Shown here piece by piece: positions 19,926 to 29,511 of a DNA stretch of 64,000 nucleotides. The notes beneath the pieces are model-generated. The model worked only from the letters and a program-made list of their open reading frames with translations. It was not told the origin of the DNA and did not search any database. Made by a program: the position numbers and the translations under genes. This stretch comes from Symbiodinium natans (taxonomy: Eukaryota; Sar; Dinophyceae; Suessiales; Symbiodiniaceae). The DNA lies in NCBI GenBank assembly GCA_905221605.1, contig CAJNDS010002171.1:510501-574500 (forward strand), written 5' to 3'. How positions within the stretch are numbered: position 1 is the stretch's first letter; every line of letters starts with the position of its first letter.

Positions 19926-22900
19926 TTAGGGTTGCTCAAGGCAGTTCAAGAGCGGCTTTTCGGGTCCCCTCGGGCTCTTTCTCCATGCACAGGCCATGGA
20001 CGCGCTCGTAAGTGGGCCGAGCTGGTGTAGCCATGCTACCGCCTCGCGCCACAAGGAGCCCTCGTGGCAGGAGCTGATGCCAGCACACACAAGAATGGCG
20101 TCGGGTTGCCTAGACAATCGTTGGGAAAATATTTTAAAATCATATGTTGCTTATTCCTTATAGGGTTTATAAGTACCCTTAAAGATGTAAAATGGTGCCC
20201 AACTATGACAAAGTTGCAGGCCATGGGCTTTGAGATCCCTCACCAAGCAGAGGCCTTGCTCCCATTGCATGGCCTTGACGCAGGCGCCGCACACCGCGCC
20301 GTAGACGAGCAGGTCCCCCATCGCGCCGCCCACGCGCAGGAGATGCAGGAGGGCCACTGCTGGCTCCCAGGCCGAGGCCCGCTCGCAGGCGCTGGCGGCC
20401 GCGCTGAAGGTGACGGCGTTGGGACCGTCGGGCACCTCCGTGTTTGCATCCCAGTCGGTCAAGAGCCAGAGCGCCTGCTGCCACCTCGTAGCCCGATCCA
20501 GAGCACTCACCACAGCACTCAGGGCCACCACGTTCGGCTGCAGCAGAAGGCCCTCCAGCTCCGCGAGCAGCTGCAGCGCCGAAGGCCATTGGGAAACCTG
20601 TCAGGGCCATCTACCCATCCCAACCTCCACCTACACGACCAGGCCCGTTTTCATCTACGACGCTCATTGTCATAGGCTAAACCTGAAGAATCTCAAAAAA
20701 AAAAAACCCAAACGACCTGCACCCTTGCACATCTGCGGCGCCTTCTCGCACGCGCTGATCGCCGCGCTGCAGGTGACGATGTTCTGCTCCAGGCGACGGC
20801 CCTGGAGCTCCCCGAGGAACACCAAGGACTGCTGCCACACCGACGCACGCTCGCAGCTGCTTATCGCCGCACCAAAGCTCACCACGTCCAGCTGCATCTT
20901 CCTCGCATCCATGGCTTTCAGCAGCTGGGTCACCTGATCCCTAAACTCTATAAACCCTAAACCCTAAACCCTAAACCCTAATCGTCTCTAGCAAGAATGT
21001 CATCGCTACGCTGCTTCACAGTGCTTTCGAGCGGAACGCACCTGGTATTGTCCCCTCCGTTCTGATTGGCAGAGGTGCCTTCTATTGTGAAGAAAGTGGC
21101 CTTCAACCAGCTGCAACACACAGACCAATCTTGCGCGTCAGAAGAGAATGACAACATCAGGGGAATCAGGGGAGGCTAAACGCACTGCCCAAAAACCACC
21201 CCAAACCTCCAAAAACAACCCCCCGGGCGCCTGCTGCCATTCGGCGGCATGGGAGGCAGCGCTCAGCGCTGCGTTCAAGGTCACGACGTCCGCCTCCGCG
21301 GCGCCCTTGTTGGAGCCCTCCGGGGAGCCCTCGGAGCCCTGAAGCAGCCGGAGAAAGGCCCGGAAGGCCCGCTGCCACTCGGAGGCTCGTTCCTCTGCGT
21401 TTCTGAGGATACATCTCGCATGACACCCCCCCGAGCCGACATGCTCGTGATCAAAAAAGCTATTATATATCTATATATATATATACATAATATTTGTATA
21501 TACTAGGTTGCAAAGAGTGCTTTTTGTGACATTTCGGGTGCTAAGCCAAGCCGCGCAGGCGGTGATGGCCGCATTGTGCGTCACGGTCGTGGCCCGCACG
21601 TGTCTGGAGGGCATCTCCCTGATCAACTCCAAGGCCAAGCGCCACTGGCTGCAGGCCTATACTGAGCTTGGAACCCTGGCAAAAATTGTTTTTTTGCTGT
21701 TTCTGAGGAATTATAGTACCCAAAAGTTACAAATTATTTCCACGTACCCCTAGGAGGCCCCAAGGGCCGTGATGGCGGAGTTGTAGGTGATGGCGTTGGG
21801 CTTCCCAAGCCGCAAGAAGTGCAGGGCCAGCTCCCACTCGGACTCCAGGGCGCTGACGGCGGCGCTGTAGGTGATCACGTCCGGCTCCAGGCGCTTCGGC
21901 TCCATCCTTGTTCATTGTTGGGGTAATATTAAAAATTTAAATTTATATTCCTTATTAGGTTTAAGTACCCTTAAAAATGTAAAATGTTTCCCAACTATGA
22001 CAAAGCTTCCCTGCGAGGATCCAGAGGGCTTGCTGCCACTGCACAGCCTTGGCGCACGCGCTCACGCAGGCGTTGGCCGAGATCAGGTCCGTCTGCACCG
22101 ACCGCCGCCCCGCGCCGGCGAGCAGCTCCAGGGCGCCTCAGTGGGCTGAGCACCCTGAGCCCTAAACCCGATAAACCTGAAACCCTAAACCGCCGCGCTA
22201 AAATTCCTAGTGGCCCAAGGGCTTACACAGCAAAAAAAGGTGCCCCCCAAGGTTGCCCCCCCCCGCCCCCCAAAAGAGCACCCAAGGTGAGCAAAAAAAA
22301 TGTGCCCCCCAAGCCCAAGGGTGCCCCCCCCCCACCCTAAACCCTAGCTCCTACACCCTAAACCCTAAGCCCTAAACCCTAAACCCCAAGGGTGCCCCCC
22401 CCCAAAAAAAAAGTACTCGGAAGGCGCCCCAGCTGCAGGTCCAGCTGCCCTTGGCGCAGGCGCTCATGGCCGCATTCAGCAGCGCGAGGTCGGCTTGAAG
22501 CCTGATCTAGGGGTTTAGGGTTTAGGGTTTAGGGTTTAGGGTTTAGGGTTTAGGGTTTAGGGTTTAGGGTTTAGGGTTTCGGGTTTAGGGTTTAGGGTTT
22601 AGGGTTTAGGGTTTAGGGTTTAGGGTTTAGCGCTAGCTACATGGTCCCTTGGTCCCTTAAAAGGGTACACCTTATGTACCCCTTATATACCCTGTACCTT
22701 TTCAGGGCCACTACATCGGAACCCTAAACCCTAAACCCTAAACCCTAAACCCTAAACCCTAGTTTCCCTCCCCTCAGAGCCTGAGAAGGCCACACTGGGC
22801 CAGGAGCGCCAAGGCTTCCTCCCACCTCAGGGTTTAGGGTTTAGGGTTTAGGGTGTAGGGTTTAGGGTTGAGGGTTGAGGGTTTTAGGGTTTAGGGTTTA

Positions 22901-23251
22901 GGGTTTAGGGTTTAGGGTGTAGGGTTTAGGGTTTAGGGTGTAGGGTTTCGGGTTTCCGGTCCTCCCCGACTTGTCGCACAGGGCGAGGGCTGCAGTGAAG
23001 GTGATCGCATTGGGCTGAAGGCCACTGGCGAAGACCTCATGCAGAAGTCGAAGCCCCTGCTGCCACCTTCCTGACTTCTCACACGCACCGATGGCGGCGG
23101 TGTAGGAAATGACGTCGGCCTGTAGGTTCTGTGCGGCCAAGCCCTGCAAGAGGAGCAAAGCTCCCTGCCAGTCCTTGCAGCGCTTGCACGCACCGATGGC
23201 CTTGTTAACGTCGATGAGGGCAGCCTTTGATCCCTGGCCGCGTTTCTGCAT
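19926..23251 (-). CDS. Pentatricopeptide repeat protein, ten exons
   Basis: Exons on the minus strand: 23251-22962, 22825-22781, 22501-22428, 22136-22010, 21906-21759, 21656-21552, 21392-21231, 20933-20742, 20597-20218 and 20109-19926. They total 1707 nt, exactly 569 codons with the stop. The product is a chain of about fourteen 35-residue PPR units, with phrases such as DVISYTAAIGACEKSG, NIVTCSAAISACEK and NAVTFSAAASACERAS. PPR proteins bind organelle RNA one base per repeat; no targeting peptide can be seen, so the ATG at 23,251 may not be the true start. All introns are GC-AG or GA-AG with short edge duplications, and four of them contain telomeric repeats. The exon 6/7 edge is the least certain. 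Exon 10 may run into another intron after WLHQLG rather than ending at 19,926. Confidence 0.85.
20110..20217 (-). mobile_element. Introner-like intron, copy A
   Basis: A 108-bp GC-AG intron of the PPR gene. After GCAAC it starts TTTGTCATAGTTGGG and ends CCCAACGATTGTCTAG, an imperfect terminal inverted repeat; GCAAC is repeated just after the acceptor. Removal gives HGLQ-PDAILV in frame. The interior (CATTTTACAT, AGGGTACTTA) matches copies at 21,907 and 24,449. Confidence 0.85.
20598..20741 (-). other. PPR intron 8 with T tract, no ITS
   Basis: GAGAAG|GCGCCG to GACAG|GTTTCC joins ISACEK to VSQWPSALQLL. The 144-bp intron holds a run of twelve T near its 5' side, in the transcript sense. Confidence 0.75.
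20934..21230 (-). repeat. PPR intron 7 with a short ITS block
   Basis: A GC-AG intron of 297 bp; CAGG at both edges; CCCTAAA repeats on the plus strand at 20,951-20,982. The join reads HAAEWQQ-VTQLLKAMD. Confidence 0.8.
21657..21758 (-). other. PPR intron 5, 102 bp, GC-AG
   Basis: GGCCT is present at both edges (CTTGGG|GCCTCC and TATAG|GCCTGC). The join reads AITALG-ACSQWRLALEL. There is no ITS and no match to the TCATAGTTGGG introner family. Confidence 0.8.
21907..22009 (-). mobile_element. Introner-like intron, copy B
   Basis: A 103-bp GA-AG intron of the same PPR gene. It starts GAAGCTTTGTCATAGTTGGG and ends CCCCAACAATGAACAAG. The inside shares CATTTTACATTTTTAAGGG and AATAAGGAAT with copies A and C. 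The join reads WILAG-MEPKRLEPDV. Confidence 0.85.
22137..22427 (-). repeat. PPR intron 3: ITS plus C-rich low complexity
   Basis: A 291-bp GC-AG intron with GCGCC at both edges. It contains CCCTAAA repeats (plus strand, 22,330-22,388) and runs of GTGCCCCCC with A tracts. The join reads TCSWG-ALELLAG. Confidence 0.8.
22502..22780 (-). repeat. PPR intron 2: two opposed ITS blocks
   Basis: A 279-bp GC-AG intron. TCAGGCT (7 bp) is found across both splice edges. Inside, TTTAGGG repeats (22,507-22,627) and CCCTAAA repeats (22,722-22,762) face each other around about 90 bp of other sequence. The join reads QCGLLR-LQADLALLN. Confidence 0.85.
22826..22961 (-). repeat. PPR intron 1: 136-bp ITS intron
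   Basis: Almost wholly TTTAGGG-type repeats (CCCTAAA in the transcript). Donor GGGGAG|GACC, acceptor CTGAG|GTGG, sharing GAGG. Removal joins CDKSG to RWEEALALL, the expected run of a PPR helix. Confidence 0.9.
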
Positions 23252-23396
23252 GCTGATGCATGCTCAGCTGGGCACGCCATCCCGCGTACAAGTCGGGAAG
23301 CACTACCAGTCTACCAGACATGGTCTTACGGGAGCTGTGACCAAATCATGCGACGTAAGTCCGACCACATGCGCTCAGATCTTGCATGGTCAAACA

Positions 23397-23499
23397 TTGG
23401 GATGTTCCCCCTCATACTAACAGTCCTTCATAGGGATTATAGTACCCCCTTGTAATAATCCCCACTAGGGACTGGTAGGTATAAGGGAGAACTTCCCAA
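23397..23499. mobile_element. MITE family 2, best copy
   Basis: 103 bp with TTGGGATGTTCCCC at the left and GGGAGAACTTCCCAA at the right. It is non-coding and lies just upstream of the PPR gene. Relatives: 11,664-11,750, 6,137-6,234, and a left end at 7,679. Confidence 0.7.
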
Positions 23500-23663
23500 G
23501 TCAAAACATGCAGCACCGCAACCACGGCTTCATTACGGAAGATTGAGATTGGGGCTTGCGGGCGGCCTGGTGTCAACGACTCTTCCGGATGGCCTGGCAC
23601 GTCACATCAGAAGCTCTGGCACACTCTGGATGCCTTCCGCCACGCAACACACATCAAAACAGA

Positions 23664-23664
23664 A

Positions 23665-23688
<24 letters not shown>
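23664..23688. repeat. AC dinucleotide microsatellite
   Basis: About twelve AC units followed by an A tract. Confidence 0.9.
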
Positions 23689-23699
<11 letters not shown>

Positions 23700-24106
23700 G
23701 AAACAGACAAACACACCATGTCACATGCATGATGCTAGACATCCCTAGGCCACTACACCGGATGGGAGGCTGGACCTGCACAGTCACCTGCAATTGCTTG
23801 GTTGCAACCGTCTGCTGCGAACGCTCAACACGTTTCAGCGCATGTGCGCAACATCACTGGGATGAGAAACGTGCCGGACCTTCTGTCCGATGCAAAGAAA
23901 CTTAAACGCTGTTGCAGAGTGATGAAGATGCCAGAGTGGTCTACCACGCTGTTAAGCAGCTGTACACAACGTGCGGCCGTTGAATTACCAAATGCGGCAT
24001 GGGCCTCTACGCGTCCGAACGGCTGCGTCCGACATCCCTGCCGATATGCATGGGCTTGCGTGTGAAGCCCACTGCGTGCCTATAGGGTACAGTAGCACAG
24101 ACCAGA

Positions 24107-25006
24107 TTACCATCCCCTGCAAAAGCGGCAAAGCGGAAAGTCCTGTGCGTCCTCGAGCTTGTCCTCCATTCCAGGCACTACAGAATCGTCCTCTCGTGGG
24201 GCTGTGGTCACCGTCTCTCCATCATCAGCCTTGGTTGTCCAGTACGCATATTCTGATAAGGGTACCCTTTTGGCACCCAGAACCCCAAAAAAAAATTAGG
24301 GGGCGAAAGGGCACCACTGGGCTACCAAGCAGCGTGCCAATCCCTGTCCAGGGATTTCACCACTTCGGGCACGGCCTCCGTCTCGAGCAGCAAGACGTCC
24401 GGCGTGGTCGGCACGGCTGGCTCGGCCGCTGGATGACTCTCTTCTTGCCTGCACCCATTGTTCGGGGGGGCACTATTCAAACTAGATCATTGTTGTTCCT
24501 TATTGGGTTTAGGGTTTAAATATTCATAAAAGATTGATAAATGATCATTTTTGTTCCTTATTAGGTTTAAGTATTCATAAGAATGTAAAATGATCTTCAA
24601 CCATGACCCAGTTGCGTGTCTTCTGCAGTCTGGATCTCGGCCCACTCCCTCACTTCCTCGAAGCCCTTCGAAAGCGAGGAAGGCGCCTCATGGCCGTCAT
24701 GCTCCTCGGGATTAGGGTTTAGGGTTGAGGGTTGAGGGTTTAGGGTTTAGGGTTTAGGGTTTAGGGTTTAGGGTTTAGGGTTTAGGGTTTTTGGGTTTTT
24801 AGGGTTTCTAGGGTTTAGGGTTTCGGGTTTAGGGCTTTAGGGCTTTAGGGAAAGTCCTCGGGAACTGCGGCCGACGCCTCCTGCAGCACAGGCGTGTGGA
24901 TCTCCTCAGCTTTCTCTACGGATCCCTCCGCCGCAGCCTCGTTCTCGGGGTCGGGGCGAGTCTCGGCCATCGGGGCGGCATGCGCTTTCGATCCGGAGCA
25001 TCCCAT
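24107..25006 (-). CDS. Small acidic, probably N-myristoylated protein, four exons
   Basis: Exons 25006-24860, 24704-24616, 24448-24334 and 24229-24107 total 474 nt, 157 residues plus stop. The N-terminus MGCSGSKA fits the myristoylation rule (Gly2, Ser at position 5 or 6) with an adjacent cysteine for palmitoylation, so it likely sits on a membrane. The rest is acidic and low in hydrophobics (ENEAAAEGSVEKAEEI, REDDSVVPGMEDKLED), probably disordered; I recognise no domain. A pyrimidine-rich stretch ending in AG lies 5 bases before the ATG, fitting spliced-leader trans-splicing. Introns are GA-AG, GC-AG and GC-AG with duplications CCCGAGGA, GCAA and GCTG. The last exon may continue past TGG TAA if another intron begins at TTT|GCAGG. 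Confidence 0.75.
24230..24333 (-). other. Intron 3 of the small acidic gene
   Basis: A 104-bp GC-AG intron, GGCAC|GCTGCTTGG to ACCAAG|GCTGATG, with GCTG at both edges. Without this intron the frame would stop at 24,322. Confidence 0.65.
24449..24615 (-). mobile_element. Introner-like intron, copy C
   Basis: A 167-bp GC-AG intron. GCAA is at both edges; the termini GGGTCATGGTTGAAG and GAACAATGGGTGCAG are a decayed form of the family's inverted repeat. The inside carries a tandem duplication of the AATAAGGAACAA core. The join reads AEDT-QEESHPA. Confidence 0.8.
24705..24859 (-). repeat. 155-bp telomeric-repeat intron
   Basis: On the plus strand the block is TTTAGGG-type repeats from 24,712 to 24,850. 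CCCGAGGA stands on both sides. Any pairing of the two GA donors and two AG acceptors inside that duplication keeps the frame, giving SAAVPE-HDGHE. This is the cleanest case in the window. Confidence 0.85.
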
Positions 25007-25011
25007 GGCGA

Positions 25012-25026
25012 CTGAGGGGGGAAGCA
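25012..25026 (-). promoter_or_regulatory. Probable spliced-leader acceptor
   Basis: The minus strand reads CTGCTTCCCCCCTCAG, a pyrimidine tract ending in AG, just before TCGCCATGG. The spliced leader itself is not in the window. Confidence 0.45.
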
Positions 25027-25129
25027 GTTGGCAGCTGGAGCCCGCGCGAGGTGTTCTTGAAGACTGGATTTGGGCCGAGAATTTTGCACTGCTGCATGCC
25101 GCATATGCCTACCATACCTTCACGAGAAG

Positions 25130-27230
25130 CCACTTTCTTGTGAGTCAGGCGACGGCCTCGAGGAATGCAGGAAATACTCAGAATTGGCTGCGCTGAAAGT
25201 TGGTCTAAGGATATCGAGGGGGTTGTTCGAAAGGGGTGAGGGTGTGCAGGTCAGGGCTCGCGTGAAACTATGAGGAGAAACTGCAATAATTAGAGCCCCG
25301 CACACAATTCGCAACATCTTGTTTGGCAGAGAGACTCATCAATGATGAAGTCAAATGCCGCTTCTTACAAGTTGTTGACACCGTACTGTACAATCTCATT
25401 ATAAAGAAATCACGCAGGTACGTCGAGTTGCGTCCACATCGATTTAAGCACTATGCTCTGACCCTCTTCGTTGGGCCAACAGTCAGAGCGAGCGGTTGGG
25501 CCCCCTGCACATTTCTTGGGTTATCGTCTCACCCACGCCGCAAAATAGGCGTAACAAAATGGCGCTGTATTATCACGGAAAAAACTCAACGCCGCCACTT
25601 CTCGTCTCACTCGAGAGCGCATGCCGGACAAAATGTAAAACCAATCACATCAACTGACATGCCGAGCTTTAGCAGCGCAAGTTCCAAGCCAAGACACAAA
25701 CTAGCCAGGCCTGATCGTCCCGATTCACCAACCCTATCTGTAAGACGTATCCTACCAGTCCTAAAACATCCCTACGCCTGACTCCTACTTACGACCCCCT
25801 ACCCCCGTTATACATTAATTTCCTGGGTTTAACAGGCCAGGAGAAATGCATAACGAACCCTAAAGACATGTGATCGTTTTTTGCCTTTGTGCTCTTCGGT
25901 CGCTAGTCATCACTGAAAAGGCCGTTCCCCCCGTGGGCCTTTCAGGCTTGAGTTGGGAAGAGCACCTAAAATTTTTTAAAATGTCACAGCTTGAACCCCT
26001 GCAACATCGGCAACTCCAACATCAACATAACCACCACCCTCGTTATACATTTTTGCCTTGGTGGACCGATTCTCTCCCGAAGTACAGGTACCCTCGTTAT
26101 ACATTAATTGGGCGTGGGGATCCTAAAACGCAGTCGCTCCTGCATCGCCGGCACTCGTGAGGCGGTTTCGAAGCCTTGCGAAAGTTGTTTTTCATGCAGG
26201 GTCTCATTTCGCCTACTCATGTCAATACTGTATGGTGGGTGCTGATTCAGACCTTTCGGGTGTATTGAAAGACCATTGTTTTGTAAAGGGCGCCGCGTAT
26301 GCTTCAGGCAGCTGCACAAGCTTTCGATACTGGGAGGGGCCTGTCGGCCACGCATTCACACTGCAGAAGCTATACGCACCATGCAAAGCCAGTCCTGCTG
26401 CAGTTCAAAATAAGGCGAACGAAGACAGCCATTGCGACAAGAACAGGGCTCGAAGAAAAGCCAGTGTCATGAGCCTACACAACGCATCAGCGACAAGAGT
26501 CTGCAAGTTGGAACTGAAGCTGGTATGTGTTAACAAGGACGTCCTGTGCGTCAAACGTTTCCAAGCTACTTCGCGGCATCATCCTTGAACAAATAGGGGC
26601 CCACGGCACGAGTGTTGCACCGTGCTTTTGTTTTTCGCACGTCTTCTGACGTGTCATGTCCCCACACCAATGTAGTTGCAACTAGTACTTTATTTATATG
26701 TTCAGGAAATATCTATCAACTTCTATTAAGCAAAAAATGTCCCCACGTAGTGAGACCAGTACTTCCAAGATCCCTGTTATATAGCTGCATGGAAAGTTCT
26801 CATGTCTCTCCATTGAAAACCAACATCTTTGCGACGATAACAGTAGTTAAACGCAATCCGCCAAAAAGTAATTAGTCGTAAAGGAGATTCCAAGGCTCGG
26901 GTTTCTGACCAAGTTACGGTCTATGCTAGCATGCAAGCGTGTGTTCACGCTCGACTGGATCAGAGTCGAACAACTCCAAGGAAATCTTGTTAAGGGTCTA
27001 GACTTTTTGGGGTTCGAGATACGAAAATACTGTTTTGGGCATCTCCGCTTTGGATGCCTGCAAGATCTGGGATCGAGTCCGGAAGACCAGACTCAAGACA
27101 AGAAACTAGTGAAACTCGCCATTCTTACTGATGGCTGCGAAAGCTCATACCTAACATGCGCCTAAAACTTTGTGCACGTGGCAGTGACTAATTTGCTGGC
27201 AACTGTTTTGAGCTGCTCGAAACGATCCAG
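25130..27230. other. Spacer without supported genes
   Basis: Two 'cctcgttatacatt' copies (26,037 and 26,091; a relative at 25,804) are a short dispersed repeat. Open frames are short and overlapping, and none resembles a known family. Confidence 0.5.
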
Positions 27231-27233
27231 AAC

Positions 27234-27767
27234 TCAGACGTCCTGCAGCCAGTCGCGCCAAGTCTTGCCAATTTCAGTAGCAACTCTGTTCGCATTCTCC
27301 ATGCCAATGTCAATGGCACGTATCAAATCCCTCCGCAAAACCAGAGAGTTTAGGGCCGGGCCTTCCATCGGGCCCTTCGGCTTTGGTGGGAAATCGTCGC
27401 ACAGCTGGACCGGCAAAATCTTCAGAGAATTTTGGTGTGCGTATTCAAGCTCAACATATGTCTCGTATCTGGCCCCGGTGACCTCGCCGTAGTCATCTGT
27501 ACAAAAGGCAAGCAATGCTTTGGCTTGATACAGTCCGACAGCGGTCTGTGGGCCAAAGCTGTCTCCGTGTCCAAGCGTCTCGACCATGAATGTTGGAACA
27601 TCTGCCTCATCTAGCAACTCTTTGACTCGCTTCATGTAGACCACAGTGGCATCTTTCGTAAACCGTCCAGAGAACATAAGATGAATCCTTTGTGATGGAA
27701 GAGGTGGTGCTGCAGGTGGCATGAAATCTGAATCTTCGCTTTGCGGAGGTGGGGGCACAACCTTCAC
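27234..27767 (-). CDS. TIR-like domain protein, terminal exon
   Basis: The frame has no ATG at its 5' end (it begins with GTG), so it is a 3' exon; an AG acceptor lies close by at GTGAAG|GTTGTG. A proline-rich lead (VVPPPPQ, PPAAPPLPSQ) precedes IHLMFSGRFTKDATVVYMKR, LLDEADVPTFMVET, ALLAFCTDDYGEVTGARYET and LEYAHQNSLKILPVQLCDD, which follow the alpha/beta order of a TIR domain: beta-A, helix, 'F...YG....T..E', then beta-D. Such single TIR modules are common in dinoflagellates, with signalling or NAD-consuming roles that cannot be assigned here. The upstream frame at 27,774-27,918 is one base out and may be another exon. Confidence 0.65.
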   Translation of the reverse strand: MKVVPPPPQSEDSDFMPPAAPPLPSQRIHLMFSGRFTKDATVVYMKRVKELLDEADVPTFMVETLGHGDSFGPQTAVGLYQAKALLAFCTDDYGEVTGARYETYVELEYAHQNSLKILPVQLCDDFPPKPKGPMEGPALNSLVLRRDLIRAIDIGMENANRVATEIGKTWRDWLQDV

Positions 27768-28137
27768 AGCTTGTCAGAGCTACTGCCCAGGTCGAGTTGT
27801 AAACAACCATGCGCCAAGCAAAGAACTCGACAAACCGTTGACCCAACTCTGATCCGGCTCGGGTCGCTAACCCTAGCCCCTTTATCAAAGCTGCTTCGAA
27901 GCCATGAAACAAAAACATAAAAACATGGTCGTCAGATCCAATATGCCAAATCCAAAGTCCAAGCTCTAAATTCCAATTCGTTGGCAGGTGCCTTGATGCA
28001 GACTGCGTGAGTGTTTCTGATATCGATCCACTCCTTAGAAGTTTTGGGGCTTAGGGTGTCGGCAAGTTTTCGGGAACAAAACTGAATGTCTGAGACTGTG
28101 TCTTACCACCGCCACCACCACGACTTCACCACCACTG

Positions 28138-28432
28138 CTACTCCTCCTCCTCCTCCTCCTCCTCCTCCTCCTCCTCCTCCTCCTCCTCCTCCTCCTCCTC
28201 CTCCTCCTCCTCCTCCTCCGCCTCCTCCTCCTCCTCCTCCTCCTCCTCCTCCTCCTGCTCCTGCTGCTCCTGCTGCTCCTGCTGCTCCTGCTGCTCCTGC
28301 TGCTCCTGCTGCTCCTTCTCACGCACAACCAGCGCCTAACAAGCCCTCGACTCCTTGGACCGAAGCTTCGGTGGGGTCGACGACGACGAACACGACGACG
28401 ACCACGACGACCACGACGACCACGACGACCCT
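28138..28432. repeat. CCT, CTG and ACG microsatellite cluster
   Basis: CCT triplets at 28,138-28,258, CTGCTC units to 28,319, then CGACGA/CCACGA units at 28,378-28,432. The proline, glutamate or arginine homopolymer frames they create are not credible genes by themselves. Confidence 0.9.
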
Positions 28433-29511
28433 GGGCCAAAGACTGAACCGCATGGTGTACAACATCGAGAGAGATGAGGAATGGGCACCGTAGACGCAGG
28501 CATCCCACAGAGTGGAATGGAATGTGTTGTGGCAACCTCCGATGACTCACCCAGGCATGTAGGGTTTCGGAAGGTGAACAACCTCCCAAGGGAGACACTT
28601 CGCGCCTCCCAAATTGAGAAAATGACCCGTGTGAGGCGCCCAGAGTCGGACGGGTTAATCCTCCGAGCCAGATTGCACAAGTGCTTCTTGCGCTGGATTC
28701 ACTGCAGCGACGGATTTTGCTTTTGCCGGCATGCCTCTCCCTCCCATGCCCTCGACATTTCAAATCCCCAATATATGAGGGACACGTAAGGACAATTCAA
28801 ACCTAATCAAAGCTTATTCGGGTTTTCTAAGGGCATATTTTGGCCCCTTGGGGCGCTTGAGGCTATAAACTCCAGCGCGCAATGGCCTTGGAAGAGTTGG
28901 GCGTGGATTCGGATATTGAAAGTTAAGGTGTTTCTTTCCTTTTCTGCTGCTACGACCACTGCAACACCAACCACTCCCACTGCTGCTTCGAAACTTGTGT
29001 GCGAGAATTAAGGCCCCGACCCCTGCGGCCAGCTGGGCCTCACAGATGGATCAGGTGACCAATGACATGCAACACTTCCTATCAGCCCTATCAGTTTGCT
29101 CGAACTGCGCGCGCACACCCAAGACTGAATTGTGACGAAAACAACTCCCTGCATAAATGACACTAGCTACACCCCCCGAATACTTAAGCTCTACGTACAT
29201 GCCATATGAAATCTCCCAGATTTGGCATCTGCACTCCAATATACTGCCTCACTACGGCGGAACACTATGTTATGAAACCGAGTCGCTTGTTGGAGCATCT
29301 GCGAGGGCAGCTTCAGCTGCGCGCCGCCCAGTGTGACTGCAATGCAATGATGCAGCATGGTATAGCAACACGCGAACTATGTTAGCACAACGCCGAAAAG
29401 GCAAGTGTGCTTGTAGATAGTATCCGAACCTGGGACATGCCTCCCAGGAATCCCGCGGAGGATGGGCGCTAAGTCTTGTAAACAGGCCAGGCGCCGACAC
29501 CACACGCTCAG

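Noticed and set aside
28035-28763. Arg-, Glu- or Pro-rich frames over the CCT tract
   Set aside because: They are homopolymer translations of microsatellites with no domain outside the repeat.
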